Below, one piece after another: positions 46,575-55,661 of a stretch of 64,000 bases of DNA (position 1 is the stretch's first letter; the number at the start of each line of letters is the position of its first letter). A model generated the notes under the pieces. That model made no database searches. It saw nothing but the letters and a program-made list of their open reading frames with translations, and was not told the DNA's origin. Source of the stretch: Phycisphaerae bacterium (GTDB lineage Bacteria > Planctomycetota > Phycisphaerae > Phycisphaerales > UBA1924); contig JAUIHS010000004.1 of the NCBI GenBank assembly GCA_030432255.1, positions 62,001-126,000 of the forward strand. The letters run 5' to 3'. The translations under genes were made by a program, and so were the position numbers.

Positions 46575-47486
46575 ATGAGCGATTCCGGGACAGATCAGGT
46601 TCGGGAACTGCGTTGCCCGCGTTGCGGGTACGACCTGTCGGGGCTTCCCTCGTCGTGGAAGACGTCGTGTCCGGTTTTCGGGGTGTGCAGCGAGTGCGGG
46701 CTGGACATCATCTGGGGTGATGTGCTGAACCCTCGCCTGACGATGCCGAAGTGGCTCTTCGAAGATGAGTTCCTGCGCGGGCGCCGGATGGTGCGCGCGT
46801 ACCTCAGGACGATGAGCAGGACTCGGAACCCTTTCAGATTCTGGCGTGATGTGAGGCTTGTGCACGCTGTCAGCCCGCGTCGACTGGTGTGGGCGACGAT
46901 CTGGTCGGCACTCGTCATCTACCTGTGTGGCGCCCTCTCGGTCTACCTGCGCACCGTCGTCGCGGTGAACTGGTGGACGGGCGGTGTGGTGATGGACTGG
47001 TCGCTTGATGGAGTCACACAGGCGGCGAGGCGAGCGGTGATCTGGCCGCGGCTGATTCTGACTCCCGACCGGATCGCTCCGTTGATGTACTGCCTCCTGA
47101 TTCCGTTGAGTTTCGTGGTGTTGTCGGACTCCCGTCGGCTCGGTCGGATCCGGTGGGCGCACATCTGGCGGGTGGCGGTGTACGGTGTCGGTGCGCTGAT
47201 CTCGTGGACCCTGTTTGTGCTGATCATCGACCTCACCCTGTACGGCCTGCACATCTGGGCGGTGGTCGAGGGGCAGGGTCGCACGTTCCAACTGCTCGAC
47301 TATCGGGAGCCGCTGCACCGGGTGTGGCTGGCGGGGTGTGCGCTCTGGATGCCGCTGTGGTGGGGGGTTGCCACGGCGCGGTACATGCGTCTGCACATGT
47401 GGTGGGCGGTGACGGCTTCGGTCATCTCGCTGGCAGGTCTGGCCACGTTTGTCGCCATGTCCTTATGGGCATTGCGACCGTGGTGA
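46575..47486 (+). CDS. Membrane protein with N-terminal zinc ribbon, paralogue 1
   Basis: 303 residues. Zinc ribbon CPRCGYDLSGLPSSWKTSCP with CSECGLDIIWGD at residues ~12-46, an amphipathic stretch with the shared VLNPRLTMPKWLFEDEF, then about six membrane helices. The same layout repeats in the next two genes, and their starts overlap stops (GTGA), so this is a tandemly duplicated operon. Function unknown; no catalytic motif. Confidence 0.75.
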   Translation: MSDSGTDQVRELRCPRCGYDLSGLPSSWKTSCPVFGVCSECGLDIIWGDVLNPRLTMPKWLFEDEFLRGRRMVRAYLRTMSRTRNPFRFWRDVRLVHAVSPRRLVWATIWSALVIYLCGALSVYLRTVVAVNWWTGGVVMDWSLDGVTQAARRAVIWPRLILTPDRIAPLMYCLLIPLSFVVLSDSRRLGRIRWAHIWRVAVYGVGALISWTLFVLIIDLTLYGLHIWAVVEGQGRTFQLLDYREPLHRVWLAGCALWMPLWWGVATARYMRLHMWWAVTASVISLAGLATFVAMSLWALRPW

Positions 47487-48316
47487 ATTCGACGAGCACA
47501 AGCTGGATCCGTTGTCCGCGTTGCGGGTACGACCTCTCCGCGCTCCCGCCCACGTGGGAGGCAGCCTGCCCGCTGTACGGGCTGTGCAGCGAGTGCGGGT
47601 ACGAAGTGGAGTGGTCGGTGGTGCTCGACCCGCAGGGCCGCGTGCCGGGGTGGTTCTTCGAGGCGGAGATCTTCAGCCGATGGGCGTGGGGGCGGGTGTT
47701 CGTGCAGACGTGGCTCGCGGCTCTGGTCCCGTGGATGTTCTGGAAACGCGTGCGCCTTGAGACGCCGGTGCGCATCCGATGCCTGTGGTGGTTCGCGGCG
47801 GTTGCGCTGGTCGTCGGGGGAGGCCTTCGGATCGGTGTCGAGTGGGTCTTCCTGCTGGGCATGTCGCAACTTGCCGGTGGCGCATTGGTGGATGCGGTGG
47901 TGTCGGTCCGGATTCTCACCGAGATCTTCACGCTCATCGGCCTGTGCACGCTGCTGCCTGCGGGCGCCGTGCTGGTCCTGCCGCAGTCCCGCCGGGCCGC
48001 GAAGGTGCGCCCCGCGCACGTGTGGCGGGCGGCGGTGTATGGCACCCCGGGCCTGAGCGTCGTGATCTGCCTGTACTGGCTTCAGGAGTACGCGGCGGCC
48101 CTGGGCTGGATCCCCTTCCTGGTTGAGCCCGGCTACCTGCTGGCCGCGCCGCCCGCGGCGCTGGTGACGGTGAGTCTGCTGTGGGTGGTCATCTGGTGGT
48201 CCGGCGTGGTGATCCTGTACATGCGGATGCGTCATGCGATGATGGTGATCGTGTCGATCGCGCTGTTGACGTTCCTCGGGATCATGGCTTACCACGGCGT
48301 GGTGTACTGGCTGTGA
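47483..48316 (+). CDS. Membrane protein with N-terminal zinc ribbon, paralogue 2
   Basis: 277 residues from GTG 47483, inside the previous stop (ATG 47465 is possible). Ribbon CPRCGYDLSALPPTWEAACP with CSECGYEVEWSVVLDP, then the shared VPGWFFEAE segment and six or so helices. Clearly homologous to the neighbours at both ends. Function unknown. Confidence 0.75.
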   Translation: MNSTSTSWIRCPRCGYDLSALPPTWEAACPLYGLCSECGYEVEWSVVLDPQGRVPGWFFEAEIFSRWAWGRVFVQTWLAALVPWMFWKRVRLETPVRIRCLWWFAAVALVVGGGLRIGVEWVFLLGMSQLAGGALVDAVVSVRILTEIFTLIGLCTLLPAGAVLVLPQSRRAAKVRPAHVWRAAVYGTPGLSVVICLYWLQEYAAALGWIPFLVEPGYLLAAPPAALVTVSLLWVVIWWSGVVILYMRMRHAMMVIVSIALLTFLGIMAYHGVVYWL

Positions 48317-49179
48317 CGAGCCACGATGACCACCCCGCACGCTGCCCACGTTGTCGCTACGACCTGTCGGCGATTCCGGCGACGTGGGAAGTTGCGTGTC
48401 CGCTGGAGGGGGTGTGCAGTGAGTGCGGGTTGGTGGTGCAGTGGTGTGACCTGCTGAGTCCTCGGCTGGCGGTGCCGCGATGGTTCTTCGAGGGGGACAA
48501 CCGGGGCCGCTTCTCGTTCATGCGCACTGCGGTGACGGTGCTGATGCCCGGTCGTTTCTGGCAGGGCGTCCGCATGGTTCATCCCATTCGCATGGGCCGG
48601 CTCGCCGCATTTGTACTGTTGCTCGTGTTGATGACCTATGTCAGCGGGTTCGCTCTCAGAGTTGGGCAGTCGCTTGTCATCGCACAGTCCTTCGGTCCGA
48701 TCAACCTGAGCGTGGTTCTGGTGATGCTCAAGGTCGTCGTCATCTGGCCGTACTACTACTGGACGGCGCCGTGGCACTTCAGTCTCGTGATCTGGCCCGT
48801 GCTGATTGCCGTTGTCTTCGCGATCCTGTCCGATTCACTGCACAGGTCGCGCGTGCACTGGGCGCACGTGGTTCGGGCGACGGCGTACAGCATGACGTTC
48901 GTCGCGGCGGCATGCATCGCCTACACCCTCACTTCGCTGTGCACCAGTTTCATCTGGGCCTATGGAAACTGGGCCACCTGGGGCTGGGTGTCGCCGGCAC
49001 TGGACTGGGCCGTATCAATCCTGATGGTCGTGGCCGTCCTCCTGTGGTGGGCGTCTGCGACGCGCCGCTACATGGCGCTGGAGCGATGGTGGGCGGTGTG
49101 GCTGACCGTGGTGGGTGTCAGCGGACTTGGAGCCTTTGTACTGGCGGTGTGGCGTCACTATGGTCTGGTGACGTGGTAG
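48313..49179 (+). CDS. Membrane protein with N-terminal zinc ribbon, paralogue 3
   Basis: 288 residues from GTG 48313, overlapping the previous stop. Ribbon CPRCRYDLSAIPATWEVACP with CSECGLVVQWCDLLSPR and VPRWFFEGDN; note Arg replaces Gly in the CPRCGYDL motif. About six helices follow. Last gene of the tandem array; convergent with asnB-like gene 97 bases away. Confidence 0.75.
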   Translation: MTSHDDHPARCPRCRYDLSAIPATWEVACPLEGVCSECGLVVQWCDLLSPRLAVPRWFFEGDNRGRFSFMRTAVTVLMPGRFWQGVRMVHPIRMGRLAAFVLLLVLMTYVSGFALRVGQSLVIAQSFGPINLSVVLVMLKVVVIWPYYYWTAPWHFSLVIWPVLIAVVFAILSDSLHRSRVHWAHVVRATAYSMTFVAAACIAYTLTSLCTSFIWAYGNWATWGWVSPALDWAVSILMVVAVLLWWASATRRYMALERWWAVWLTVVGVSGLGAFVLAVWRHYGLVTW

Positions 49180-49276
49180 CGGGGGGAGGAGCTGCGCGTC
49201 ACACTTGAGTCATCACGACGAGCGGTCATTCCGGTCTGCAGAAATCACACACTGCTCACATGAGAAGTGGCACCGC

Positions 49277-51169
49277 CTACCCGACGTCTTCCAGCCGCAT
49301 CCCCAGCACCACCAGCGTGAATGCGCGCGTCCAGATCTGCGACTCCGGGTCGCGCTCGAAGGTGGACCAGATGTCGTCGACGCCCTTGCGGTCGAGCATG
49401 TCGAGGTTGCGGACGCGTTCGAGTGATTCGTCGGCGAGGTCGCGCAGGGGACCGAGGAGCCACCGCTTGATGGGGATCTCGAAGCCGCGTTTCGACTGCT
49501 CCAGCAGTTCCCGGCGGAAGAGTTCGGGGAAGCCGTTGCGGAGCAGGTGCTTGTTGGCGGTACCGTCCGGCAGGCGCTGGCGGCCGGGCATCGCGTGGAA
49601 GGTCTCCAACATGCGCCGGTCCAGAAGCGGGACGCGAATCTCCAGCGAGTGGGCCATGCCGTTGATGTCGCCGTCGCGCAGCAGCATGTTGCCCATGTAG
49701 TAGCGGGACTCAAGTTCGGAGACGGCCGCGATCGGATCGCTCGCATCGAGGGACAGCCCTGCCACGGCCTCCGGCGGCATGAAGTCCTCAGTCAGTCCGA
49801 GGTCCGCGGCGCGCACGCCGAGTTTCGCGAGTTGGCCCGTCGACATCATGCGGCGGCGCTGAAAGTACAGGGCGCGCACGGAACCGTCCGTCATCAGCAT
49901 GTCGCGCAGCTTCTCGCGATACGCCGCCGGCTTGTTGAAGGCCAGCCCCCGCGCCAGCAGCGGACGCAGCCGCCGCGGCACGGGCGACAACTTCCGCATC
50001 AGGCCCATCGCTCGTGGCACATCGGCGAATGCCGGATACCCGCCGAAGACTTCGTCGCCCCCCTGCCCGGAGAGGGCGACCTTCATCCCCGCACGCGCCA
50101 CGGCGCCGGCGACGAGGTAGACGTTGAAGCCGTCCACCGAAGGCTGGTCCTGCGACTGAAGCCACGACCGGCACATGCTCTCGACGTCACTCGATGTGAG
50201 CTGGATGTCGTGGTGCTCGATGCCGAAGAGGCGCGCGGTCTCCGCGGCGAGCGGCGCCTCTGACAGATCGGGCTGCTCGGCGAAGCCGACGGTGAAGGCA
50301 CGGACGTCCGGGTTATGCTTCGCCGCGAGCCCGGCGATGATGGTGGAGTCGAGTCCTGAGGAGAGAAAGACACCGACGGGCACATCGGAGACGAGGTGAT
50401 CGCGAACGGCGAGATCGAGCAATTCATGCACGCGCTCGAGGCCCGTCTCGGTCGTCATGGATGCATCGAGTGCCGGGTAGCGCCAGAAGCGGCGGGGTGC
50501 AGGCGGCGGCGTGGTCAGGAGCGATGTGACATCGATCTCCTGCACGGAGCCGGCGGGGAACTCGGTGATGTTGCGGTAGAAGGTGCAGGGTCCCTGCACC
50601 GCGCCGAAGGCAAGGAGAGTGGCAAGGCCCTGCGGGTCGATGGCGCGGTCGGGGAGGTTGGCGAGGATGGCACGGACTTCGCTCGCGAAGAGAAAGCGAT
50701 CGTTGAGGCGGGCGACGTAGAGCGGCTTGATGCCGACATGATCGCGCGCGAGGAAGAGGCGGCGATCGCGGGCGCGGTAGAAGGCGAGGCCGTACATGCC
50801 CTCAAAGCGGTCGAGACATTCGGCACCCCACTGCGTGAACGCGTGAAGGACGACTTCGGCGTCACAGTGGCCGCGAAAGCGAACGCCTTTCGCTTCGAGA
50901 TCGCGTGCGATATCTCGGTAGTTGTAGAGTTCACCGTTGAAGACGAGGGTGTCGCCGGTTTCCGGATGGACCATGGGCTGGTGTCCGGCATCCGAGAGAT
51001 CGATGATGGAGAGGCGTCCCTGTCCGAGTCCGAGGTGAACGGGTCCGGCGTCGGCATATTCGTGTCCGGTGTCGTCGGGTCCCCGGTGGCGCATGGCGCC
51101 GGTCATGCGCGGGAGTGCATCGCGGACGAGGTCGGGGTCCGCGGCGATGATGCCGGCAATGCCGCACAT
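49277..51169 (-). CDS. asnB: Asparagine synthase-type glutamine amidotransferase
   Basis: 630 residues. N-terminal class II glutaminase domain with nucleophile C2 (MCGIAGI) and RHRGPDDTG; C-terminal synthetase domain with PP-loop FLSSGLDST and GQGGDEVFGG. In this position, first upstream of a flippase, propeller and glycosyltransferase on the same strand, it may amidate a uronic acid in the polysaccharide rather than make free asparagine; both are compatible with the sequence. One base separates it from the flippase gene. Confidence 0.88.
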   Translation of the reverse strand: MCGIAGIIAADPDLVRDALPRMTGAMRHRGPDDTGHEYADAGPVHLGLGQGRLSIIDLSDAGHQPMVHPETGDTLVFNGELYNYRDIARDLEAKGVRFRGHCDAEVVLHAFTQWGAECLDRFEGMYGLAFYRARDRRLFLARDHVGIKPLYVARLNDRFLFASEVRAILANLPDRAIDPQGLATLLAFGAVQGPCTFYRNITEFPAGSVQEIDVTSLLTTPPPAPRRFWRYPALDASMTTETGLERVHELLDLAVRDHLVSDVPVGVFLSSGLDSTIIAGLAAKHNPDVRAFTVGFAEQPDLSEAPLAAETARLFGIEHHDIQLTSSDVESMCRSWLQSQDQPSVDGFNVYLVAGAVARAGMKVALSGQGGDEVFGGYPAFADVPRAMGLMRKLSPVPRRLRPLLARGLAFNKPAAYREKLRDMLMTDGSVRALYFQRRRMMSTGQLAKLGVRAADLGLTEDFMPPEAVAGLSLDASDPIAAVSELESRYYMGNMLLRDGDINGMAHSLEIRVPLLDRRMLETFHAMPGRQRLPDGTANKHLLRNGFPELFRRELLEQSKRGFEIPIKRWLLGPLRDLADESLERVRNLDMLDRKGVDDIWSTFERDPESQIWTRAFTLVVLGMRLEDVG

Positions 51170-51170
51170 G

Positions 51171-52586
51171 TCAGTCGTTCTCCGCTGAGGCGTCGATGTT
51201 GTCGTGCCCCTTGCCCCGGCCAGCGCCCTTGCGTCCGATCTTGAGTGCGAAGTCGGCCTTGCGCGGCGTAAGGATTTCCCTCATGGACAGGCCGGTGACG
51301 CGGCTGTAGATCACGACCATGCCGATGGCTCCACCGGTGTAGGTGAGCGTGCTGGTGAACGCCGCACCGTTCACACCCCACATGGGAATGAAGACGATGT
51401 TCAGCACGACATTGGCGGCGACGACCGGCAGCATGACGGAGACGACCGCCCAGGGGCGACCCTTGGCGGTGAGGTCGGACTCGATGAGGCGGGCGGCGTA
51501 GAAGAGGACGATTCCGGGCAGGAGGATGCGCATGGGGGCGGCGGCGAGCGTGACTTCCTCGCCGTAAATGAGCGGGAAGAGCCAGGGGGCGAAGATGAAG
51601 AGCGCGACGGCGCCGGGGATGGCGAGTGCGGTTCCGATGCGGATCAGCCGCGCCGTCTTGCGGGCCATTCCGATGGGGTCCTTCGTGTTCACGCTTCGGC
51701 TGAAGAGGACGTGTCCGATGACGATGGGCATCTGCCACAGGATGTTGGCGAAGGCGACGCCGACGCTGTAGTCCGAGATGGCTTCCTTGGTGATGGGCGG
51801 GTTGGGAGCGTTCAGGAAGACGCCCAGGATCAGGATGTCCACCCGGTAGTTGAGCATCATCAGCATGGAACCGAGCGAGAAGACGACGCCCTGCACGACG
51901 ATATCGCGCGCGATCCGGTTGCTCCATGCGAGGCGGATCTTCGCATGGCGCCTCAGCATCGGAATCGCCCACGCGATCACGACAATGGCGCTGATGAGCA
52001 TGCCGAGGATGTACGTCCATGCGTACTCCGCACCGAGATTCAGGACAAACATGGCGCCGAGCACGACCATCAGGACCGTGAGATCGCGCACGTAACGGAG
52101 CTGGTTGAAGTAGCCGAGCTCCTCAACACCGAGGGCGATGCCGCGGAGCAGATTCACAAGCAGCCGCGGCATGATGAGCGCGGATGCAAGGAGACACCAG
52201 AAGAAGGGCACCCCGGGTACGCCGACGAGTCCGAAGTAGATCAGTGCGGTGCTGACACCGAGGACGGAACTGGCGAGCCAGAGGGAGAGCGCGATCCCGA
52301 TCACGCGCTGGGTCGGTTCGATCTGCTGCCCGATCATGTAGGGGATGATCTTCTTGAGACCGAACTCGCTGAAGAGGCAGACGATGGTCGGGATGTTCAT
52401 GATCACGACCAGCTCGCCCTTCACCTCGCGGCCCCACACCCGGATCATGATCACGTTGATGAGCATGGTCAGGCCGATGTGCGCGAAGGCGCCCATCGAG
52501 ACGCGGATGACGTCGAAGAGGAAGGACTTCCGCTTCGGTCGACCCTTGGGTGGCGTGTCGTCAGGAAGTGAGGGGCCGCCGCTCAT
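51171..52586 (-). CDS. Polysaccharide flippase (Wzx/MATE-like)
   Basis: 471 residues with about 12-14 hydrophobic helices and a basic N-terminal tail (PPKGRPKRK), matching polysaccharide biosynthesis flippases of the MOP superfamily that turn lipid-linked repeat units across the inner membrane. The C terminus is a charged tail (RKADFALKIGRKGAGRGKG). It is tightly packed between the amidotransferase and the propeller gene. Typical family length is 420-500. Confidence 0.87.
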   Translation of the reverse strand: MSGGPSLPDDTPPKGRPKRKSFLFDVIRVSMGAFAHIGLTMLINVIMIRVWGREVKGELVVIMNIPTIVCLFSEFGLKKIIPYMIGQQIEPTQRVIGIALSLWLASSVLGVSTALIYFGLVGVPGVPFFWCLLASALIMPRLLVNLLRGIALGVEELGYFNQLRYVRDLTVLMVVLGAMFVLNLGAEYAWTYILGMLISAIVVIAWAIPMLRRHAKIRLAWSNRIARDIVVQGVVFSLGSMLMMLNYRVDILILGVFLNAPNPPITKEAISDYSVGVAFANILWQMPIVIGHVLFSRSVNTKDPIGMARKTARLIRIGTALAIPGAVALFIFAPWLFPLIYGEEVTLAAAPMRILLPGIVLFYAARLIESDLTAKGRPWAVVSVMLPVVAANVVLNIVFIPMWGVNGAAFTSTLTYTGGAIGMVVIYSRVTGLSMREILTPRKADFALKIGRKGAGRGKGHDNIDASAEND

Positions 52587-52593
52587 GGACGTG

Positions 52594-53559
52594 TCACACC
52601 CACTTGTCCTGCGGAAGGGTGTCCACCTGGAAAAGCTGGTAGCCGACGCCTTCGCCGATCTGCCAGGTGCGGACGAGTTCGCCCTTGTTCAGGTCGTACT
52701 GGGAGATGTGGCTCTTGGGCATCTTGTGGCGGTGCTTGAAGAAGTACGCGGTTTCCTTCCACTTGCTCCGACGCAGCGCGGAGAACATGACAAGCCAGTT
52801 GTTGTCTTCCGGAGCGGGTTCGACGCCGCGGCACCAGCCGAGTTGTTCGAGTCCGGGTGTCATCTCCACGAGGTTGTACGCACGGCGGCTCGCTTCGTTC
52901 TTCTCATCGAAGAAAACCAGGTGGCCGTTGGTGGTGGAGAAGACGGCGGCGCCGTTGACGACGGTCCCGTCGTGCGGCATGCCCACTTCCATGTGCAGGC
53001 GCTTTGCCGGATCGGTGACGCAGACACAGTCCCACGTGGAAAGCTGCCCGGTCCACAGTTCGCCGTCCCAGGCGTAGACATGGTTGGCGTGGCGGAGGTG
53101 CGGCTTCGTGTCGGGGATGAGTCGGATGTCCTTGTCGAGGCCATGCAGGCGCTGCTCGTTGACAGCCGTCAGCATGTCCCACCGGTTGAGGAGTTCACCG
53201 TCCGTTGAAATGTGGTCGATGGACTCCAGGCCGGTGTTGGAGACGGCGATGCCGCCCTCCCAGACGCAGCAGTTGTGCAGGTCGTTGAAGCCTTCGACCG
53301 TGATACGGCGCGTCGGCTCCTTGGGGGGCCAGTCCTCGTACACGAGCAGTTCGTTGTGCGAGCAGACGTAGTAGACACCGTCCAGCCAGCAGCCGCCGGT
53401 GAACTGGATCTTCTGTCCGGCAGAGACGAGTTCGTCCGGAGGCATGTACTCGGCGCGGTGGACAATCTCACCCGACCTGAGATCGAAGATGAGCAGGACG
53501 GCTTTCACACCCTGGTGTCCGTCTTCGCCCTGGATGGCGCCGCTGATCAGAAGCTGCAT
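52594..53559 (-). CDS. Beta-propeller-like protein of unknown role in the polysaccharide operon
   Basis: 321 residues, predicted cytoplasmic (no signal). Repeated short strands and Trp/His-rich motifs (FNDLHNCCVWEGGIAVSNTG, HANHVYAWDGELW, GMPHDGTVVNGAAVFST) suggest a five- to six-blade propeller related to uncharacterised families. Three conserved His-Asn/Asp segments (LHN, HAN, HDG) could bind metal or substrate as in SMP-30/strictosidine-like lactonases. It is 37 bases after the glycosyltransferase gene in the same operon. Enzyme activity is unproven. Confidence 0.7.
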   Translation of the reverse strand: MQLLISGAIQGEDGHQGVKAVLLIFDLRSGEIVHRAEYMPPDELVSAGQKIQFTGGCWLDGVYYVCSHNELLVYEDWPPKEPTRRITVEGFNDLHNCCVWEGGIAVSNTGLESIDHISTDGELLNRWDMLTAVNEQRLHGLDKDIRLIPDTKPHLRHANHVYAWDGELWTGQLSTWDCVCVTDPAKRLHMEVGMPHDGTVVNGAAVFSTTNGHLVFFDEKNEASRRAYNLVEMTPGLEQLGWCRGVEPAPEDNNWLVMFSALRRSKWKETAYFFKHRHKMPKSHISQYDLNKGELVRTWQIGEGVGYQLFQVDTLPQDKWV

Positions 53560-53596
53560 CGAATCTCCGTCTCCGTGCTCAACCGGTCACGACCAC

Positions 53597-54760
53597 TCAA
53601 AGCTGGTCGTAAACCTCACTGTACTTGCGGGCGCACAGCCCGATGCCGAAGCGCTCGCGCAACGCGGCGACGTGCTCGGGTGATTCCGTGTCACGCTGAC
53701 CGAGACGGGACTCGAGGTTCGCCGCGAGGGCGTCAATATCGCCGACGGGGCTGAACAATGCCACCTTGCTGTCGAGTTCGCGGAGCGGCGGGATGTCGGT
53801 GAAGACGGCGGGGATGCCGGTGCCGACGGACTCGATACCGGCCAGCGGGAGTCCCTCGTAGCGCGATGGCATGACGTGGGTATCGCAGGCGGCGAACCAC
53901 TCATGAACGTTGTTCTTCACACCCTCGAAGATGATGGACTCATCACCCTCGGCGAGCTTCTGGAGTTCGCCCTGGAGCGGGCCTTCACCGATGAGGTGGA
54001 GGCGTCCACCCTTGGCGCCGAGGTCAGCCTGCTTCCACGCCTTGATGAGATCGTCCTGCGCCTTCTGCATCTCGGGCACGGTGGGTCCGGACTGGCGGCC
54101 GACCTGCATGTAGTGCGTGAACTGCGGGTCGAGGCTGAGGGCTCGCTGGCGATCGTCACGCTCGGCGGGGTTGTGCGTGGGCCAGTCGAAGTTGACGCCG
54201 TAGGGGATGCAGGTCAGCGAGCCCTTGGCGAGCGACTGGTAAGCTTCATGACACCCCTCGCCGCAGGAGATGGAGTCGCGGATATCGGAGTGATGGAACG
54301 ACCAGTTCCAGAGGCCCGGTTCCGGGGGGCTCATGTTGTGAATCGTGCGGCACACCTTGTACTTGCGTCGGTGGAGGAACCGTGAGAGGTAGTAGGCGGC
54401 CTCGACGTAGTTGAGATGGATGTGGACGAGATCGATGTCGGGCTGCTTCAGGAACCGGTTCAGCCAGATGATGGTGGGGGGCCGGAAGCGGGGCGACGGT
54501 CCGTAGTGGACGGGAACCCCGGACTTCTCGAGGAGGCTGGCCCAGCCATCTCCCACGCGATCGCGGACCGGAAGCAGCAGCACGAGCTCGACGGGCAGAC
54601 CCATCTCCTTCTGTGCGACCAGCAGGTCGACGACGAAGCGCTCCGCACCACCGGCTTTCAGGGCTCCGAGAATGTGTGTGATGCGGGTGTACTGGGTCAT
54701 GGTCCGGTCGGTCTTCGTGGGCATCGCGGCCTGAACTGGGGATTCAGCGAGCGCAGTCAC
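53597..54760 (-). CDS. Family 4-type glycosyltransferase
   Basis: 387 residues. GT-B fold with N-terminal KAGGAERFV (GGAE) and C-terminal SRYEGLPLAGIE, the EGxPLxxxE motif of GT4 retaining enzymes, plus EGVKNNVHEWF and LIGEGPL. Adds a nucleotide-activated sugar to the growing lipid-linked unit. GTG 54760 is chosen because GGAGGAG lies about 6 bases upstream; the longer frame to 54799 is unnecessary. First gene of the operon. Confidence 0.88.
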   Translation of the reverse strand: MTALAESPVQAAMPTKTDRTMTQYTRITHILGALKAGGAERFVVDLLVAQKEMGLPVELVLLLPVRDRVGDGWASLLEKSGVPVHYGPSPRFRPPTIIWLNRFLKQPDIDLVHIHLNYVEAAYYLSRFLHRRKYKVCRTIHNMSPPEPGLWNWSFHHSDIRDSISCGEGCHEAYQSLAKGSLTCIPYGVNFDWPTHNPAERDDRQRALSLDPQFTHYMQVGRQSGPTVPEMQKAQDDLIKAWKQADLGAKGGRLHLIGEGPLQGELQKLAEGDESIIFEGVKNNVHEWFAACDTHVMPSRYEGLPLAGIESVGTGIPAVFTDIPPLRELDSKVALFSPVGDIDALAANLESRLGQRDTESPEHVAALRERFGIGLCARKYSEVYDQL

Positions 54761-54943
54761 TTCGTTCTCTCCTCCGATCTCGAGGGGGGGTCCCCTCAAG
54801 GGTCGGCCATTCTAGCGAGGTTCTGGACGAGGATTGGCCGTTGTGGGGGATTCGAGAGGGATAGATGGGTGGGCACACGGGCGCCTGGCAGCCGGCCTCG
54901 GGGTTGGCTGGCGTCGGGCCGCCTTCGTCCTGAAAACAAACAT

Positions 54944-54967
54944 CCCCCCGGAGTGGTCTCCGGGGGG
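54944..54967 (-). terminator. Terminator of the PEP-CTERM gene at 55002
   Basis: Perfect 10-base-pair stem CCCCCCGGAG/CTCCGGGGGG with TGGT loop; on the minus strand it is followed by ATGTTTGTTTTC. Lies 35 bases beyond the stop. Confidence 0.8.
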
Positions 54968-55001
54968 ACGTGCAGAGTCAATGGCCATCGTGTCTTCGCA
55001 C

Positions 55002-55661
55002 TCAGCGGCGACGACGGATGACGCCCAGACCAGCGAGGCCGAAGAGGGCGGCCGCGCCCGGAGTGGGAATGTTCTCGTAGGTGTACTTGATGGTCACGGA
55101 GCCCGCGATGGCGAATTCCTGCACGTTGATCGTGGACTGCGAGGTCCCCATGGTGAAGAAGTCCGCGCTCCCGACAACGTCGGCATCGACGGACCCGCTT
55201 CCGACGTACGACGACAGGTCGGACGTCTTGGTCATGGAACCGGTGGTGGTCCTGATGAAGGAGCCAAGTCCGAGGAAGTCCGGGCCGGATCCGGGCACGC
55301 CGTCAGAGGTGCTGACGGGCCTGGCTTCCATACCGTCGATGGCGCCCTGACCGACCAGGTCGACGAAGTCGAACTGGACCGCACCATTGAGCACGACCGC
55401 GAAGTTGGGCGCACCGAAGGGTGCATCATTCTCGGCGGTGACCTTGGCCGATGTCTCGAGTTCGTAGTGGAACTCGACACCGGTCAGGAGGCGGGTGCCG
55501 CTGAGGTCGTTGAACTGGGGGAATGAAACTGATTGCTGGAAGGCGGACACTTCGCCGCCAACTTCCTGGGAATGGAACTCGATAAGCGGGTTCGATCCCG
55601 CGAAAGCCCCGGTCGTGATCGCTGCGAGCGCAACGATACCTGATGTCATGGTGAAATTCAT
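55002..55661 (-). CDS. PEP-CTERM choice-of-anchor protein
   Basis: 219 residues. Signal peptide (MNFTMTSGIVALAAITTGAFA), then a beta-sandwich resembling choice-of-anchor E domains (FPQFNDLSGTRLLTGVEFHYELE, VTIKYTYENI) and the sorting tail IPTPGAAALFGLAGLGVIRRRR. ATG 55661 has GGAGGAGAGG upstream. Single-gene unit with an intrinsic terminator. Predicted to be exported and processed by an exosortase elsewhere in the genome. Confidence 0.85.
   Translation of the reverse strand: MNFTMTSGIVALAAITTGAFAGSNPLIEFHSQEVGGEVSAFQQSVSFPQFNDLSGTRLLTGVEFHYELETSAKVTAENDAPFGAPNFAVVLNGAVQFDFVDLVGQGAIDGMEARPVSTSDGVPGSGPDFLGLGSFIRTTTGSMTKTSDLSSYVGSGSVDADVVGSADFFTMGTSQSTINVQEFAIAGSVTIKYTYENIPTPGAAALFGLAGLGVIRRRR

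Noticed and set aside
45552..47396. A 614-residue version of the zinc-ribbon membrane protein
   Set aside because: Its N-terminal 310 residues are antisense to the gene at 46575 and are Arg/His/Pro-rich; the start at 46466 with a Shine-Dalgarno explains the real gene.
51204..52571. A 455-residue open frame on the plus strand rich in Asp, Glu, His and Gly
   Set aside because: It is the antisense of the flippase gene; the low-complexity composition comes from high GC at third positions and the flippase has clear membrane topology.
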